Below are positions 1-7,149 of a DNA stretch of 18,949 nucleotides, one piece after another. Made by a program: the position numbers and the translations under genes. Under the pieces are notes generated by a model, which made no database searches, was not told the DNA's origin, and saw nothing but the letters and a program-made list of their open reading frames with translations. Positions within the stretch are counted from its first letter, which is position 1, and every line of letters begins with the position of its first letter. The DNA comes from Gudongella sp964575895 (GTDB lineage Bacteria > Bacillota > Clostridia > Tissierellales > Tissierellaceae), in the NCBI GenBank assembly GCA_964575895.1, contig CAZNTE010000035.1:1-18949 (forward strand). The letters run 5' to 3'.

Positions 1-50
1 TACGTACGGTTCAATGAGAGGGAAATAGTACTAGCTATTATTTCTCTACT

Positions 51-1358
51 CTATTCCGTCCTAATAGCTTCTAAAGCAGATAGCCTCATTGCTCTTCTAG
101 CAGGATAGTATCCTGAAATTATTCCTATTAATGCTGAGAAGAATAATGCTGCAACTACTAACCAAAATGGTATTATAGAAATTTTTGAACCCATGCCAGT
201 TCCAAAGAAATTCCCAAACATTCCACCAAATCTATTGATTACATATGATAGTAAATAACTAAATGCTATACCTATCACACCACCTAATAAACCGATTAAG
301 GCTGATTCGAATAGGAACAATCTCTTTATATCACTTATTGAAGCACCGATAACCTTCATGATTCCAATTTCTTTAGTTCTTTCGTAGATACTCATTACCA
401 TGGTATTTGTAATACCAATTGCTGCAACAAGTAATGAAATAGCACCTATACCTCCAAGAACTAATTGGATAACTCCAGCGGTTTCTTTCATAGATTCAAG
501 TTGGTCATTCAAACTATAGGCTTCATGCCCCATTTCTTTTATTGTATCTTGAACCTTTTGAACATTTTTCATGTCATTTACTTTCACATTGATTTGCTGA
601 TATTCTGATGTTGTGCTACCACCAGGTTGAGGTTTTAAGTTTTCAGCTTTTTCTTTTTCCTTAATAAGCTTTTGGACCTCAGTTATGGGCATAAATACTC
701 CATAACTATATTCCCAGTTTCCCTCTGCAAGTACTCCTGCAACTTTTATCTTGTATTCCTTATAGTTAACTTTGTTGTTAGGATCTTCCCAACCATAACT
801 TGGATTTAGAGTAAGGCTCATCCTATCCTTCATCAGATCAACTTTTGGTTCTCTCCAGACCCTTGATTTAGGATCATAAAAGTTTTGTTGCATACCACTT
901 CCAAATACTACAGTAAGTTCGTCACCACTTTCAAGAAGTCTTCCTTCTGAAATCACAAATCCAAATTCTTCCATAACATCTGGATCTACACCTCGAATAG
1001 GCACGCCAGCAATGTATCTGCCGTTAATTATGGTACCATATACCTCAAGTGTAGGACTTACTGCTACTACATTTGGTAGATTCTTAAAATTCAAAACAGC
1101 AGTATCATCTAATTTTACATCCTCTCCACCACCACCTGGCATAGAGGGATCAGACCATCTTTTATGAACATTGATCGTTGTCAAACTACCCCATTGAGAA
1201 ATTTGATCTTCAAATGCCTGTGACAATCCAAATCCTAGACTTAGCATTACTATAATTGAACTAGCTCCGATTATTACGCCTAGTACTGTAAGAAATGTTC
1301 TTAACTTACGTCTCCACAGATTTTTAATTCCCATTTTAACAAGATCAAAATTATTCAT
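51..1358 (-). CDS. MacB/FtsX-type ABC transporter permease
   Basis: This is the membrane subunit of an ABC exporter of the MacB (type VII) family, 435 residues. One transmembrane helix lies near the N-terminus (about residues 20-44, after a basic stretch with IKNLWRRKLRT). An extracellular MacB core-type domain follows (about 45-290). Three C-terminal helices make the FtsX domain (about 295-425), including the typical ERTKEIGIMKVIGAS segment and the ending YYPARRAMRLSALEAIR. The start codon overlaps the end of the upstream gene by 8 bases, and a GAGG sequence sits just before it, so it is translationally coupled. It is the last gene of a three-gene operon with an ATPase and a secreted beta-sandwich protein. 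MacB-family pumps use outside-in mechanical coupling rather than ordinary transport through a channel. The substrate cannot be told from the sequence; lipoprotein, peptide or drug export are all possible. Confidence 0.9.
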   Translation of the reverse strand: MNNFDLVKMGIKNLWRRKLRTFLTVLGVIIGASSIIVMLSLGFGLSQAFEDQISQWGSLTTINVHKRWSDPSMPGGGGEDVKLDDTAVLNFKNLPNVVAVSPTLEVYGTIINGRYIAGVPIRGVDPDVMEEFGFVISEGRLLESGDELTVVFGSGMQQNFYDPKSRVWREPKVDLMKDRMSLTLNPSYGWEDPNNKVNYKEYKIKVAGVLAEGNWEYSYGVFMPITEVQKLIKEKEKAENLKPQPGGSTTSEYQQINVKVNDMKNVQKVQDTIKEMGHEAYSLNDQLESMKETAGVIQLVLGGIGAISLLVAAIGITNTMVMSIYERTKEIGIMKVIGASISDIKRLFLFESALIGLLGGVIGIAFSYLLSYVINRFGGMFGNFFGTGMGSKISIIPFWLVVAALFFSALIGIISGYYPARRAMRLSALEAIRTE

Positions 1359-3408
1359 CTATTTCCATTTCCTCATTTGATTTTTTAGCCTTTCTCTTAC
1401 GGGAAAATACAATTCCACCGCCGACTAATACCAATGCTCCTAAAGGAAGAACAAATTTACCGTATTTTGCCATAAATCCTTCGGGTTTTGGTTCTTCAAA
1501 AGGAGGATATTCTCCTGGGTATTCTGGCATAGGCATCATTTCCATAACATTTAGACTAAATGGTTTTCTTACTTCTTGTAATTGACCTGTGGAGTCTTCA
1601 TAGGTGAATACCACATCTCCCTTTAATTCACCAGGCTGAGAGGGTATTATATAACCTTCAAAATAATCGCTACTACCTGAATTGAAGTTACCAACATAAT
1701 ACTGAGCATTTTCAGTTTGGAAGTCACCTTCAATTTTAACCATCATATTATACAATGTTACTTTACCTGTGTTGTAGAATTCCATTGATATAGGCATAGA
1801 TTGACCAACATAAGCTTCAGGGAAGAAGCCAACCTCTCCTGTATCCAGCTTAGATTGTTGGACCACAGGAACCCCTATAAGCTCTGTAGCTGTGAATTCA
1901 TTGCCTTGGCTATCCTCATACTCAAAATGTGCAGTTAAAGTGTAAGTTTTAGCTAAAGCATCAGGAACAGTAAACATTGTTATTCTCTTTTCTGATTTTC
2001 CTTTTGGAGCAATACTATCTATATAGAAAGTATTTGAACTATCAACCGGAGTAAATACAGATCCACCAGCTGAAGGACTATTTGGATCGGTAATTTCTGA
2101 TGCTGTTAAGAAGATCTTAATATTTCTAACAGTTTTAGAACTATTTGTGTTAAAGAAGGAAAGATTCATTTCGAAATTTTCACCAGCTTTAACCAATCCA
2201 GGTTCAAAACTATATTTATCAACTATTAATTTAGGCTTACTCGTTGTACCATCATCAGATGGATTGTATACATTAATACCTACATATTGTTCTATTGAAT
2301 ACTTTTCACTTCCACTAAACTGATCTCCATATTCTACAACTATTCTTATTGGATAGTTTCTAGTAATTGAGCTTTCAGTTGGAGAAAATACGAATTTAAG
2401 GGTTTGAGATTTTCCTGCTTCCAATGAATTAAGCTTGATTATTGAAGTACTTCTTGGAACAACGGCTGGATCATCACTTTCAGCTTTGACAATAATATTA
2501 CTTGTGGTTATTGTGCTGTCATTTTTAACATCAAAAGTTAGAACATATTCCCCATTTACACCAATATTCTTTGTAGGGAAGGCTAAATTAGTTATTGCTA
2601 AGTTTGAAACTACACTAGCGCCTGGATCCATTGTAATATATAGTTTTTGAGTTTCGGTTTTACCATTGTAGGTAAAATCAATTCCTAATTCTTGGGTACC
2701 ACTGGGAATACTACTTGCTGCTCTTAAGTTATATTTAATTATTCCGCTACCCTTAGCCTTAATACTTCTCACAAAGCCAGTATCAGAACCAGATGCAAGG
2801 AATAAGCCGTTTTGACTTAAACCTGTTAGTTTAGTTTCAACATTATTTATATCAGAATCACCTATGTTTTCATAGAATACAGTTGCCACAAAAGTCTGAC
2901 CTGGAGCGATTAGAAGGGGATCTGTAGTTACTTCTTTTACAACTAGCATAGGGCGAATTGCTGAACTTTCAATTTTAACATATAAGAAAATATCTTTGTT
3001 TCCAGTTTGGAGAGTAAAAGAACTAGGATCAGACATAGTTCCAGACATATATGAATAAGAAAGAGAAAGTTTTAATTGATATTGACCAGATGGTGTTCCG
3101 CTTTTTACATTTAGTTTTAAATCAAAAGGTTGACTTGGATTAGTAATATTAATGCTATCTGTTATGTTTGTTGGTATGAATGGAGTATCATCTCCGAAAC
3201 TAGGAGTCAATACTATGTCAAAAGCATTACCTACATTCTCAAAAGCTAACTGTAAAGTATTAATTTTGCCTGCCTCTAATGCTGGGATTTCCATATTTTT
3301 GAGGGTTATATTTGGTATTGGAAATGATCCTGATATTGCCATTGCTGATGTTGGAACAATTGTAAATATCATTAAAGCTATAAGAACGGTACTAATAAAA
3401 CGTTTCAT
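1351..3408 (-). CDS. Secreted, membrane-anchored multi-module beta-sandwich protein (COG1361/CARDB/NEW3-like) of an ABC exporter operon
   Basis: A 685-residue protein that begins with a clear signal peptide: MKR, a hydrophobic core at about residues 5-19, and a likely cut after AMA at residue 24. About five repeated beta-rich modules follow, at roughly 33-145, 152-262, 268-380, 392-515 and 519-622. Each contains the pattern 'G..f...v.f.N.g' typical of CARDB/NEW3 or COG1361 domains. A proline- and glutamate-rich stretch (about 623-645), one transmembrane helix (about 651-668) and a basic tail follow, so the modules face outside with the C-terminus in the cytoplasm. The ATG follows the TAG stop of the ATPase gene directly, and its GAGGAGG lies inside that gene's end. 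In related exporters this position is held by an HlyD-like adaptor; here a modular adhesin-like protein takes it. It may bind substrate or shape the exporter's outer part. The family assignment is by pattern, and the role is inferred from the operon. Confidence 0.8.
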   Translation of the reverse strand: MKRFISTVLIALMIFTIVPTSAMAISGSFPIPNITLKNMEIPALEAGKINTLQLAFENVGNAFDIVLTPSFGDDTPFIPTNITDSINITNPSQPFDLKLNVKSGTPSGQYQLKLSLSYSYMSGTMSDPSSFTLQTGNKDIFLYVKIESSAIRPMLVVKEVTTDPLLIAPGQTFVATVFYENIGDSDINNVETKLTGLSQNGLFLASGSDTGFVRSIKAKGSGIIKYNLRAASSIPSGTQELGIDFTYNGKTETQKLYITMDPGASVVSNLAITNLAFPTKNIGVNGEYVLTFDVKNDSTITTSNIIVKAESDDPAVVPRSTSIIKLNSLEAGKSQTLKFVFSPTESSITRNYPIRIVVEYGDQFSGSEKYSIEQYVGINVYNPSDDGTTSKPKLIVDKYSFEPGLVKAGENFEMNLSFFNTNSSKTVRNIKIFLTASEITDPNSPSAGGSVFTPVDSSNTFYIDSIAPKGKSEKRITMFTVPDALAKTYTLTAHFEYEDSQGNEFTATELIGVPVVQQSKLDTGEVGFFPEAYVGQSMPISMEFYNTGKVTLYNMMVKIEGDFQTENAQYYVGNFNSGSSDYFEGYIIPSQPGELKGDVVFTYEDSTGQLQEVRKPFSLNVMEMMPMPEYPGEYPPFEEPKPEGFMAKYGKFVLPLGALVLVGGGIVFSRKRKAKKSNEEMEIDE

Positions 3409-4119
3409 CTACTTAACTGCCTCCTCTGCTATATTATTAGATTCTATTAATTCAATGTTTCCATCTCTTAAGTGGACTATTCTGTGAGCGTATTCTGAAA
3501 TTTCAGGATCGTGAGTAACTATTATTAGTGTCTGGTTAAATTCTTTAGCCATGCCAGTTATTATCTCCATAACTTCCATGGAAGTCTTTGTATCCAGATT
3601 ACCAGTAGGCTCATCTGCAAATACAATTCTGGGATTACTGACAAAAGCCCTTGCTATAGATACTCTTTGTTGTTGCCCACCACTCATCTCTGATGGTTTG
3701 TGGCCAATTCTATTTCCCAATCCAACATTCTTAAGCATTTTTATCGCTATCTTATCTCTCTGTGATTTAGGAACACCCTTAAAAGTTAGAACTAAACTTA
3801 CATTTTCAAGAGCAGTCAAAGTGGGAATAAGATTGTATGACTGAAAAACAAATCCAATGTTTAATTGCCTAAATTTAGTTAACTGTTTTTCATTCATTTT
3901 TTCTAGATGGAGATTACTAATAATTATTTCTCCCTTTGTAGGTTTTTCAAGACCGGCCATCATATTAAGAAGTGTACTCTTTCCAGAACCTGATGTACCA
4001 ATAAGACAAATAAATTCTTTCTTTCCTATATTAAGATTAATATTATTAAGGGCTACTATCTTTTCATCACCCATCCGATAGATCTTTCTTAAATCTTTAA
4101 GTTGTATTAAATCATCCAG
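3409..4119 (-). CDS. MacB/LolD-type ABC transporter ATP-binding protein, probable CTG start
   Basis: The motor ATPase of the exporter. It carries the Walker A GTSGSGKST, a Q-loop in FVFQSYNLIP, the signature MSGGQQQR, Walker B IVFADEPTGNLD and the switch histidine in IIVTHD. The first in-frame ATG (4072-4074) would remove the family's usual first beta strand and has no ribosome-binding site. In the same frame, 15 codons upstream encode DDLIQLKDLRKIYR, the normal beginning of this family (ending in the Y/R residue that stacks on the adenine of ATP). These codons begin with CTG at 4117-4119, preceded by GGAGGTGG at a spacing of about 6-9 bases. An in-frame stop lies a little further upstream (about 4149) and there is no ATG, GTG or TTG between, so CTG is the best start and gives 236 residues. 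It is the first gene of the operon with the beta-sandwich protein and the permease. Confidence 0.88.
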   Translation of the reverse strand: MDDLIQLKDLRKIYRMGDEKIVALNNINLNIGKKEFICLIGTSGSGKSTLLNMMAGLEKPTKGEIIISNLHLEKMNEKQLTKFRQLNIGFVFQSYNLIPTLTALENVSLVLTFKGVPKSQRDKIAIKMLKNVGLGNRIGHKPSEMSGGQQQRVSIARAFVSNPRIVFADEPTGNLDTKTSMEVMEIITGMAKEFNQTLIIVTHDPEISEYAHRIVHLRDGNIELIESNNIAEEAVK

Positions 4120-4125
4120 TTTAAT

Positions 4126-4133
4126 CCACCTCC
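4126..4133 (-). promoter_or_regulatory. Ribosome-binding site that decides the CTG start of the ATPase gene
   Basis: Read on the minus strand, this is GGAGGTGG, an almost perfect match to the anti-Shine-Dalgarno sequence. The only codon at a proper distance that opens the ATPase frame is the CTG at 4117-4119. The next ATG in frame is more than 50 bases away. Confidence 0.6.
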
Positions 4134-4214
4134 ATTTCTTATCATATAAAGTCTACCACAATTAATTAATCTAATAGTTACAAAACGTTTAAATTTTAAC
4201 ACCCATTTGGTTAC

Positions 4215-4245
4215 AAAAAAATACACAGCCCTAAGACTGTGTATT
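4215..4245 (-). terminator. Rho-independent terminator of the PPi-phosphofructokinase gene
   Basis: On the minus strand a perfect 9-bp stem (AATACACAG / CTGTGTATT) with an 8-base loop runs straight into a run of T. It begins about 10 bases after the stop codon of the phosphofructokinase gene and separates it from the ABC exporter operon. Confidence 0.92.
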
Positions 4246-4255
4246 AAAATAGATT

Positions 4256-5473
4256 TTATTTGTTCAGTATTTTTTTTACTAGAGGTGCTCTTAATCTATG
4301 AGGTTCAGGCATACCTGATCCCAGTAGTGGAAGGACATAATGTTTGAAAGCTTCTGTTACATTATTACCTGCCTCATTTATAAAATTATCTGGCATTGAT
4401 TTTGTGAATCTAGCCACTTGATCCAGTGGTGTTAGTCTATAATCTACAGAATACATTCCTGTTCTGTGTATAGTAACTGAACCATCAACATTATTCCAAA
4501 GGGCAAATTGTGCTGCTTTTTCTCCAACTTCTCTAGCTTCCCTTTGATCTAAATCTGAGATACAACCCATAAATGATCTTTGAAGATATCCAAAAGTATC
4601 TGCTCTTACTCTTTTAATTCCTAAACCTTCCTTTATGGTATTTGCCAATAGATCACCTAAAGCTCCAGTCCCTGATAATTGAATATTGCCATGACTATCA
4701 AATTCCAAGTCTTTAGATAATTTTGCTATAATTGGTGTTCCTTCACCATCCACTATTCCTTCAGATACAGCGATTACACATCTACCGTATTTATCATATA
4801 CTTCCTTTACATCTAGAAGAAAGTTTTCAATGGAAAATGGTCTCTCTGGTAAATATATTAAATGTGGGCCATCATCAGGATATTTTTGTGCCATTGCTGA
4901 CGCAGCAGTTAAGAATCCAGCATTTCTTCCCATGACTACACCGATGTAAACTCCCTTTAAGGAATTAACATCTAGATTAACTCCCATAAAGGCCTGGGCT
5001 ACAAATTTTGCAGCAGATCCATAACCAGGACAGTGGTCATTTACAAGTAAGTCATTATCAATGGTTTTTGGTATATGTATTGCTCTTAACTCATAACCAG
5101 ACTCCATAGCCTTTGAGTTTACAATTCTTACAGTATCAGCTGAATCATTACCTCCAATATAGAAAAAATATCTGATATTATGAGCTTCCAATACTTTGAA
5201 AATCTTGGAACAATATTCATCATCAGGCTTATCCCTTGTTGATAGAAGAGCAGATGATGGCGTATTTGCAACTTTTTCAAGATTATTTGTAGTCTCCTGA
5301 GTAAGATCAAGAAATTCCTCATTTATGATACCTGATACTCCGTGTAACGCTCCGTATATTTTTGTGACTTGAGGAAACTTTCTCGCTTCTAAAACTGCTC
5401 CAATCATTGACTGATTTATAACTGCTGTTGGACCTCCACCTTGCGCAACTAATACATTGCCTTCAAGTTTCAT
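4256..5473 (-). CDS. pfp: Diphosphate-fructose-6-phosphate 1-phosphotransferase (PPi-dependent 6-phosphofructokinase)
   Basis: A glycolytic enzyme of 405 residues that moves phosphate between fructose 6-phosphate and fructose 1,6-bisphosphate, reversibly when PPi is the donor. The N-terminal QGGGPTAVIN is the phosphate-binding loop. GGNDS (about 107-111) stands where ATP-dependent enzymes have GGDGS, and PKTIDND (about 135-141) stands where they have PGTIDND. Asp in the first motif and Lys in the second are the two residues known to mark PPi users, so this is assigned as PPi-dependent. MGR (181-183) binds the sugar phosphate. The length fits the roughly 400-residue PPi group. The ATG is preceded by a GGGGGG ribosome-binding site. 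It is transcribed alone, divergently from kal-kce, between its own promoter and terminator. Confidence 0.92.
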   Translation of the reverse strand: MKLEGNVLVAQGGGPTAVINQSMIGAVLEARKFPQVTKIYGALHGVSGIINEEFLDLTQETTNNLEKVANTPSSALLSTRDKPDDEYCSKIFKVLEAHNIRYFFYIGGNDSADTVRIVNSKAMESGYELRAIHIPKTIDNDLLVNDHCPGYGSAAKFVAQAFMGVNLDVNSLKGVYIGVVMGRNAGFLTAASAMAQKYPDDGPHLIYLPERPFSIENFLLDVKEVYDKYGRCVIAVSEGIVDGEGTPIIAKLSKDLEFDSHGNIQLSGTGALGDLLANTIKEGLGIKRVRADTFGYLQRSFMGCISDLDQREAREVGEKAAQFALWNNVDGSVTIHRTGMYSVDYRLTPLDQVARFTKSMPDNFINEAGNNVTEAFKHYVLPLLGSGMPEPHRLRAPLVKKILNK

Positions 5474-5523
5474 GCAATTCCCCCCTTTTAAGATAAAGAG
5501 CTTTCGCTATAGTTATTTACTTC

Positions 5524-5552
5524 ATAATATCAGAAAATCCTACTTAATTCAA
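5524..5552 (-). promoter_or_regulatory. Sigma-A-type promoter of the PPi-phosphofructokinase gene
   Basis: On the minus strand: TTGAAT, a 17-base spacer, then TATTAT, with TG one base before the -10 hexamer (extended -10). Transcription would start near 5517, giving a leader of about 45 bases with a small AGC-GAAA-GCT hairpin before the ribosome-binding site. Confidence 0.65.
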
Positions 5553-5598
5553 TTGCTAAGAGATAGGACTTAAGTGAGTAGATTATAAACTATGACTA

Positions 5599-5607
5599 TG
5601 TTATAAT
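5599..5607 (+). promoter_or_regulatory. Extended -10 promoter of kal-kce
   Basis: TGTTATAAT is a perfect extended -10 element (TGnTATAAT). No good -35 box lies 16-18 bases upstream, which fits the extended -10 class. The start of transcription would be near 5614, about 25 bases before the TTG start of kal. It faces away from the phosphofructokinase promoter in the same 166-base gap. Confidence 0.6.
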
Positions 5608-5639
5608 TGAGACAAACAATTATATAGGGGGTTATTAAA

Positions 5640-6023
5640 TTGGAAAAAGCTTTAATTAGAGTTAGAATGAGTGCCCATGATGCTCACTATGGAGGAAATC
5701 TAGTAGATGGAGCTAGGATGCTTGGTTTATTTGGGGATGTGGCCACAGAGTTACTTATCAGAATGGATGGAGATGAAGGATTATTCGTAGCTTACGATAA
5801 AGTTGAATTCACTGCACCAGTTTTTGCAGGAGATTATATTGAAGCAGTAGGCGAAATAGTAAAGGTAGGAAACACATCAAGAAAGATGGTGTTTGAAGCA
5901 AGAAAAGTAATAATTCCAAGGCCAGATATTAATGAATCAGCTTGTGATGTGTTAGATGAACCCATAGTAGTATGTAGAGCAGAGGGAACATGTGTTGTTC
6001 CTAAGGATAAGAAGAGAAGGTAA
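5640..6023 (+). CDS. kal: 3-aminobutyryl-CoA ammonia-lyase
   Basis: A small hot-dog-fold enzyme of 127 residues that removes ammonia from L-3-aminobutyryl-CoA to give crotonyl-CoA, a late step in the fermentation of lysine to acetate and butyrate. The sequence is highly typical of Kal, with the segments RMSAHDAHYGGNLVDGA, LFGDVATELLIRMDGDEGLF, VFAGDYIEA and the C-terminal CRAEGTCVVPKDK. The start is TTG, chosen because AGGGGG lies 8 bases upstream and no ATG fits. It is the first gene of a two-gene operon with kce, 11 bases apart. In other lysine fermenters kal usually sits with the aminomutase and dehydrogenase genes (kamA, kamDE, kdd). None of those is in this window. Confidence 0.95.
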   Translation: MEKALIRVRMSAHDAHYGGNLVDGARMLGLFGDVATELLIRMDGDEGLFVAYDKVEFTAPVFAGDYIEAVGEIVKVGNTSRKMVFEARKVIIPRPDINESACDVLDEPIVVCRAEGTCVVPKDKKRR

Positions 6024-6034
6024 GGTGAAGATAC

Positions 6035-6859
6035 ATGGAAAAACTAATTATTACAGCAGCTATATGTGGAGCGGAAGTAACTAAAGAACATAATCCAAAT
6101 GTTCCATACACCATAGAGGAAATTGGATATCAAGCAGAAACGGCATATAAAGCAGGAGCTAGTATCATACATCTACATGTAAGAGAAGATGATGGAAAGC
6201 CAACACAAAGCAAGGAAAGATTTAAGCTTGCAATGGATGAGATTAGAAGAAGATGCCCAGATGCAATAATTCAACCATCAACTGGTGGAGCAGTGGGTAT
6301 GACAGATGAAGAGAGGTTGCAGCCTACAGAGTTATTTCCAGAAATGGCAACCCTAGATTGTGGAACGCTAAATTTTGGTGGAGATGAAATATTTGTAAAC
6401 ACTGAGAATACTATTAAAAACTTTGGGAGAATAATGATAGAAAGAGATATCAAGCCTGAAGTTGAAGTATTTGATAAAGGAATGATTGATTACGCCATTA
6501 AATTTCAAAAACAAGGCTTTATAAAAGCTCCAATGCATTTTGATTTTGTTTTAGGAGTACAGATGTCAGCTACAGCTAGGGATTTAGCCTTCATGGTAGA
6601 CTCCATACCACAAGGATCCACATGGACTGTTGCTGGAATAGGAAGAAATCAATTCCCTATGGCGGCTTTAGCGATTGTAATGGGTGGACATGTAAGAGTG
6701 GGATTTGAAGATAATACCTATTTAGAAAAGGGAGTACTGGCAAAGACCAACGGGGAGCAAGTTGAAAAAGTAGTCAGACTAGCAAAAGAACTTGGAAGAG
6801 AAGTAGCAACACCTAAGGAAGCAAGAGAGATTTTGGGATTAAAACCACTAAACAATTAA
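6035..6859 (+). CDS. kce: 3-keto-5-aminohexanoate cleavage enzyme
   Basis: A 274-residue TIM-barrel enzyme of the BKACE (DUF849) family. It reacts 3-keto-5-aminohexanoate with acetyl-CoA to give 3-aminobutyryl-CoA, the substrate of Kal, plus acetoacetate. The zinc-binding HLH lies at residues 46-48, the same place as in the studied Kce. GGHVRVGFED (about 218-226) carries the conserved acidic residues near the metal. The length is standard. The ATG is preceded by AAGGTGAAG. It forms an operon with kal and is followed by a strong terminator, so the pair makes one transcript. BKACE members differ in substrate, but the tandem with kal makes the Kce assignment firm. Confidence 0.95.
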   Translation: MEKLIITAAICGAEVTKEHNPNVPYTIEEIGYQAETAYKAGASIIHLHVREDDGKPTQSKERFKLAMDEIRRRCPDAIIQPSTGGAVGMTDEERLQPTELFPEMATLDCGTLNFGGDEIFVNTENTIKNFGRIMIERDIKPEVEVFDKGMIDYAIKFQKQGFIKAPMHFDFVLGVQMSATARDLAFMVDSIPQGSTWTVAGIGRNQFPMAALAIVMGGHVRVGFEDNTYLEKGVLAKTNGEQVEKVVRLAKELGREVATPKEAREILGLKPLNN

Positions 6860-6884
6860 AATAAAATAAAAAGTATGATATAAT
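6856..6884 (+). promoter_or_regulatory. Promoter-like sequence overlapping the kce terminator
   Basis: TTAAAA, a 17-base spacer, and TATAAT preceded by TG at the extended -10 position. The -35 box covers the kce stop codon, and the -10 box overlaps the left arm of the terminator. A transcript starting near 6891 would begin inside the hairpin and so would not be stopped by it. It may be the old promoter of the broken gene at 6954, or may still serve glpX. Confidence 0.35.
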
Positions 6885-6918
6885 TGATACCAGAAATGGT
6901 ATCAATTATTCTTTTCTT
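6880..6918 (+). terminator. Rho-independent terminator of kal-kce
   Basis: A perfect 12-bp stem (6880-6891 with 6898-6909; core TTGATACC / GGTATCAA) with a 6-base loop (AGAAAT) is followed by the T-rich tail TCTTTTCTT. The stem is mostly A/T and the tail is interrupted by C, so termination may be partial. The near-symmetry might also let it work on the other strand. Confidence 0.75.
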
Positions 6919-6953
6919 AATACAATTCAAATCTAAATAGGGATGTGATAATT

Positions 6954-7143
6954 TTGAATATAAATCTTTTCTATCACAGATATCCATCAAAGAGAAACTT
7001 AACCTAATAGCCGAGAAGTATCCATCCTCTTAGCCTACTTGCTCACGAAGTGACAGCATAGGTTGGAGCATTTCACGACCGAAGATGGGAGTATGTGTGG
7101 AGGAACTGAATCAAGAGCAGATGGTTATATAGCAACATATTAA
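6954..7143 (+). pseudogene. Remnant of a gamma-glutamyltransferase-like gene (both ends kept, middle deleted)
   Basis: Within the 336-base gap before glpX, a TTG at 6954 with a GGGATGTGAT sequence before it opens 17 codons containing YHRYPSKRN, followed by stop codons. This resembles the beginning of clostridial and bacillary gamma-glutamyltransferase-like proteins (a Tyr then YPSKR or YPSRR, before the 'GMVAT' segment). Near the end of the gap, another frame (7081-7143) encodes EDGSMCGGTESRADGYIATY and then TAA. This resembles the C-terminus of the same family (GG-T-x-x-R-x-DG-x-I-A then an aromatic). The two pieces are in the right order but in different frames, only about 75 bases apart, whereas the family has about 530 residues. 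I infer a large internal deletion. The match is by memory of the family, not by search. Confidence 0.6.
7032..7064 (+). repeat. Imperfect inverted repeat (hairpin) at the deletion junction
   Basis: The arms AGCCTA and TAGGTT (with one G-T pair) enclose TGC/GCA and TCAC/GTGA separated by small bulges, with a GAA loop. In total about 13 base pairs can form. There is no T-run after it, so it is not a terminator. It lies between the two fragments of the broken transferase gene and matches neither, so it may be a small inserted palindrome or a repair product. Confidence 0.45.
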
Positions 7144-7149
7144 TTAGGG

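Noticed and set aside
17..48. Possible terminator after the ABC permease gene
   Set aside because: An imperfect hairpin (AGAG...CTCT with AAATA/TATTT) can be drawn on the minus strand, but it has a bulge and a mismatch and no run of T after it. The operon may continue beyond the window edge.
4141..4170. Promoter for the ABC exporter operon (TATGAT at 4141-4146, minus strand)
   Set aside because: The -10 match is fair but no -35 box better than 3 of 6 lies at the right distance, in a stretch so A/T-rich that such matches are expected by chance.
6945..6977. GTGATA / TATCAC pairing in the glpX upstream gap as a riboswitch stem
   Set aside because: Six pairs with a 21-base loop and no known riboswitch core. 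The right arm falls in the codons of the transferase remnant, which explains the sequence better.
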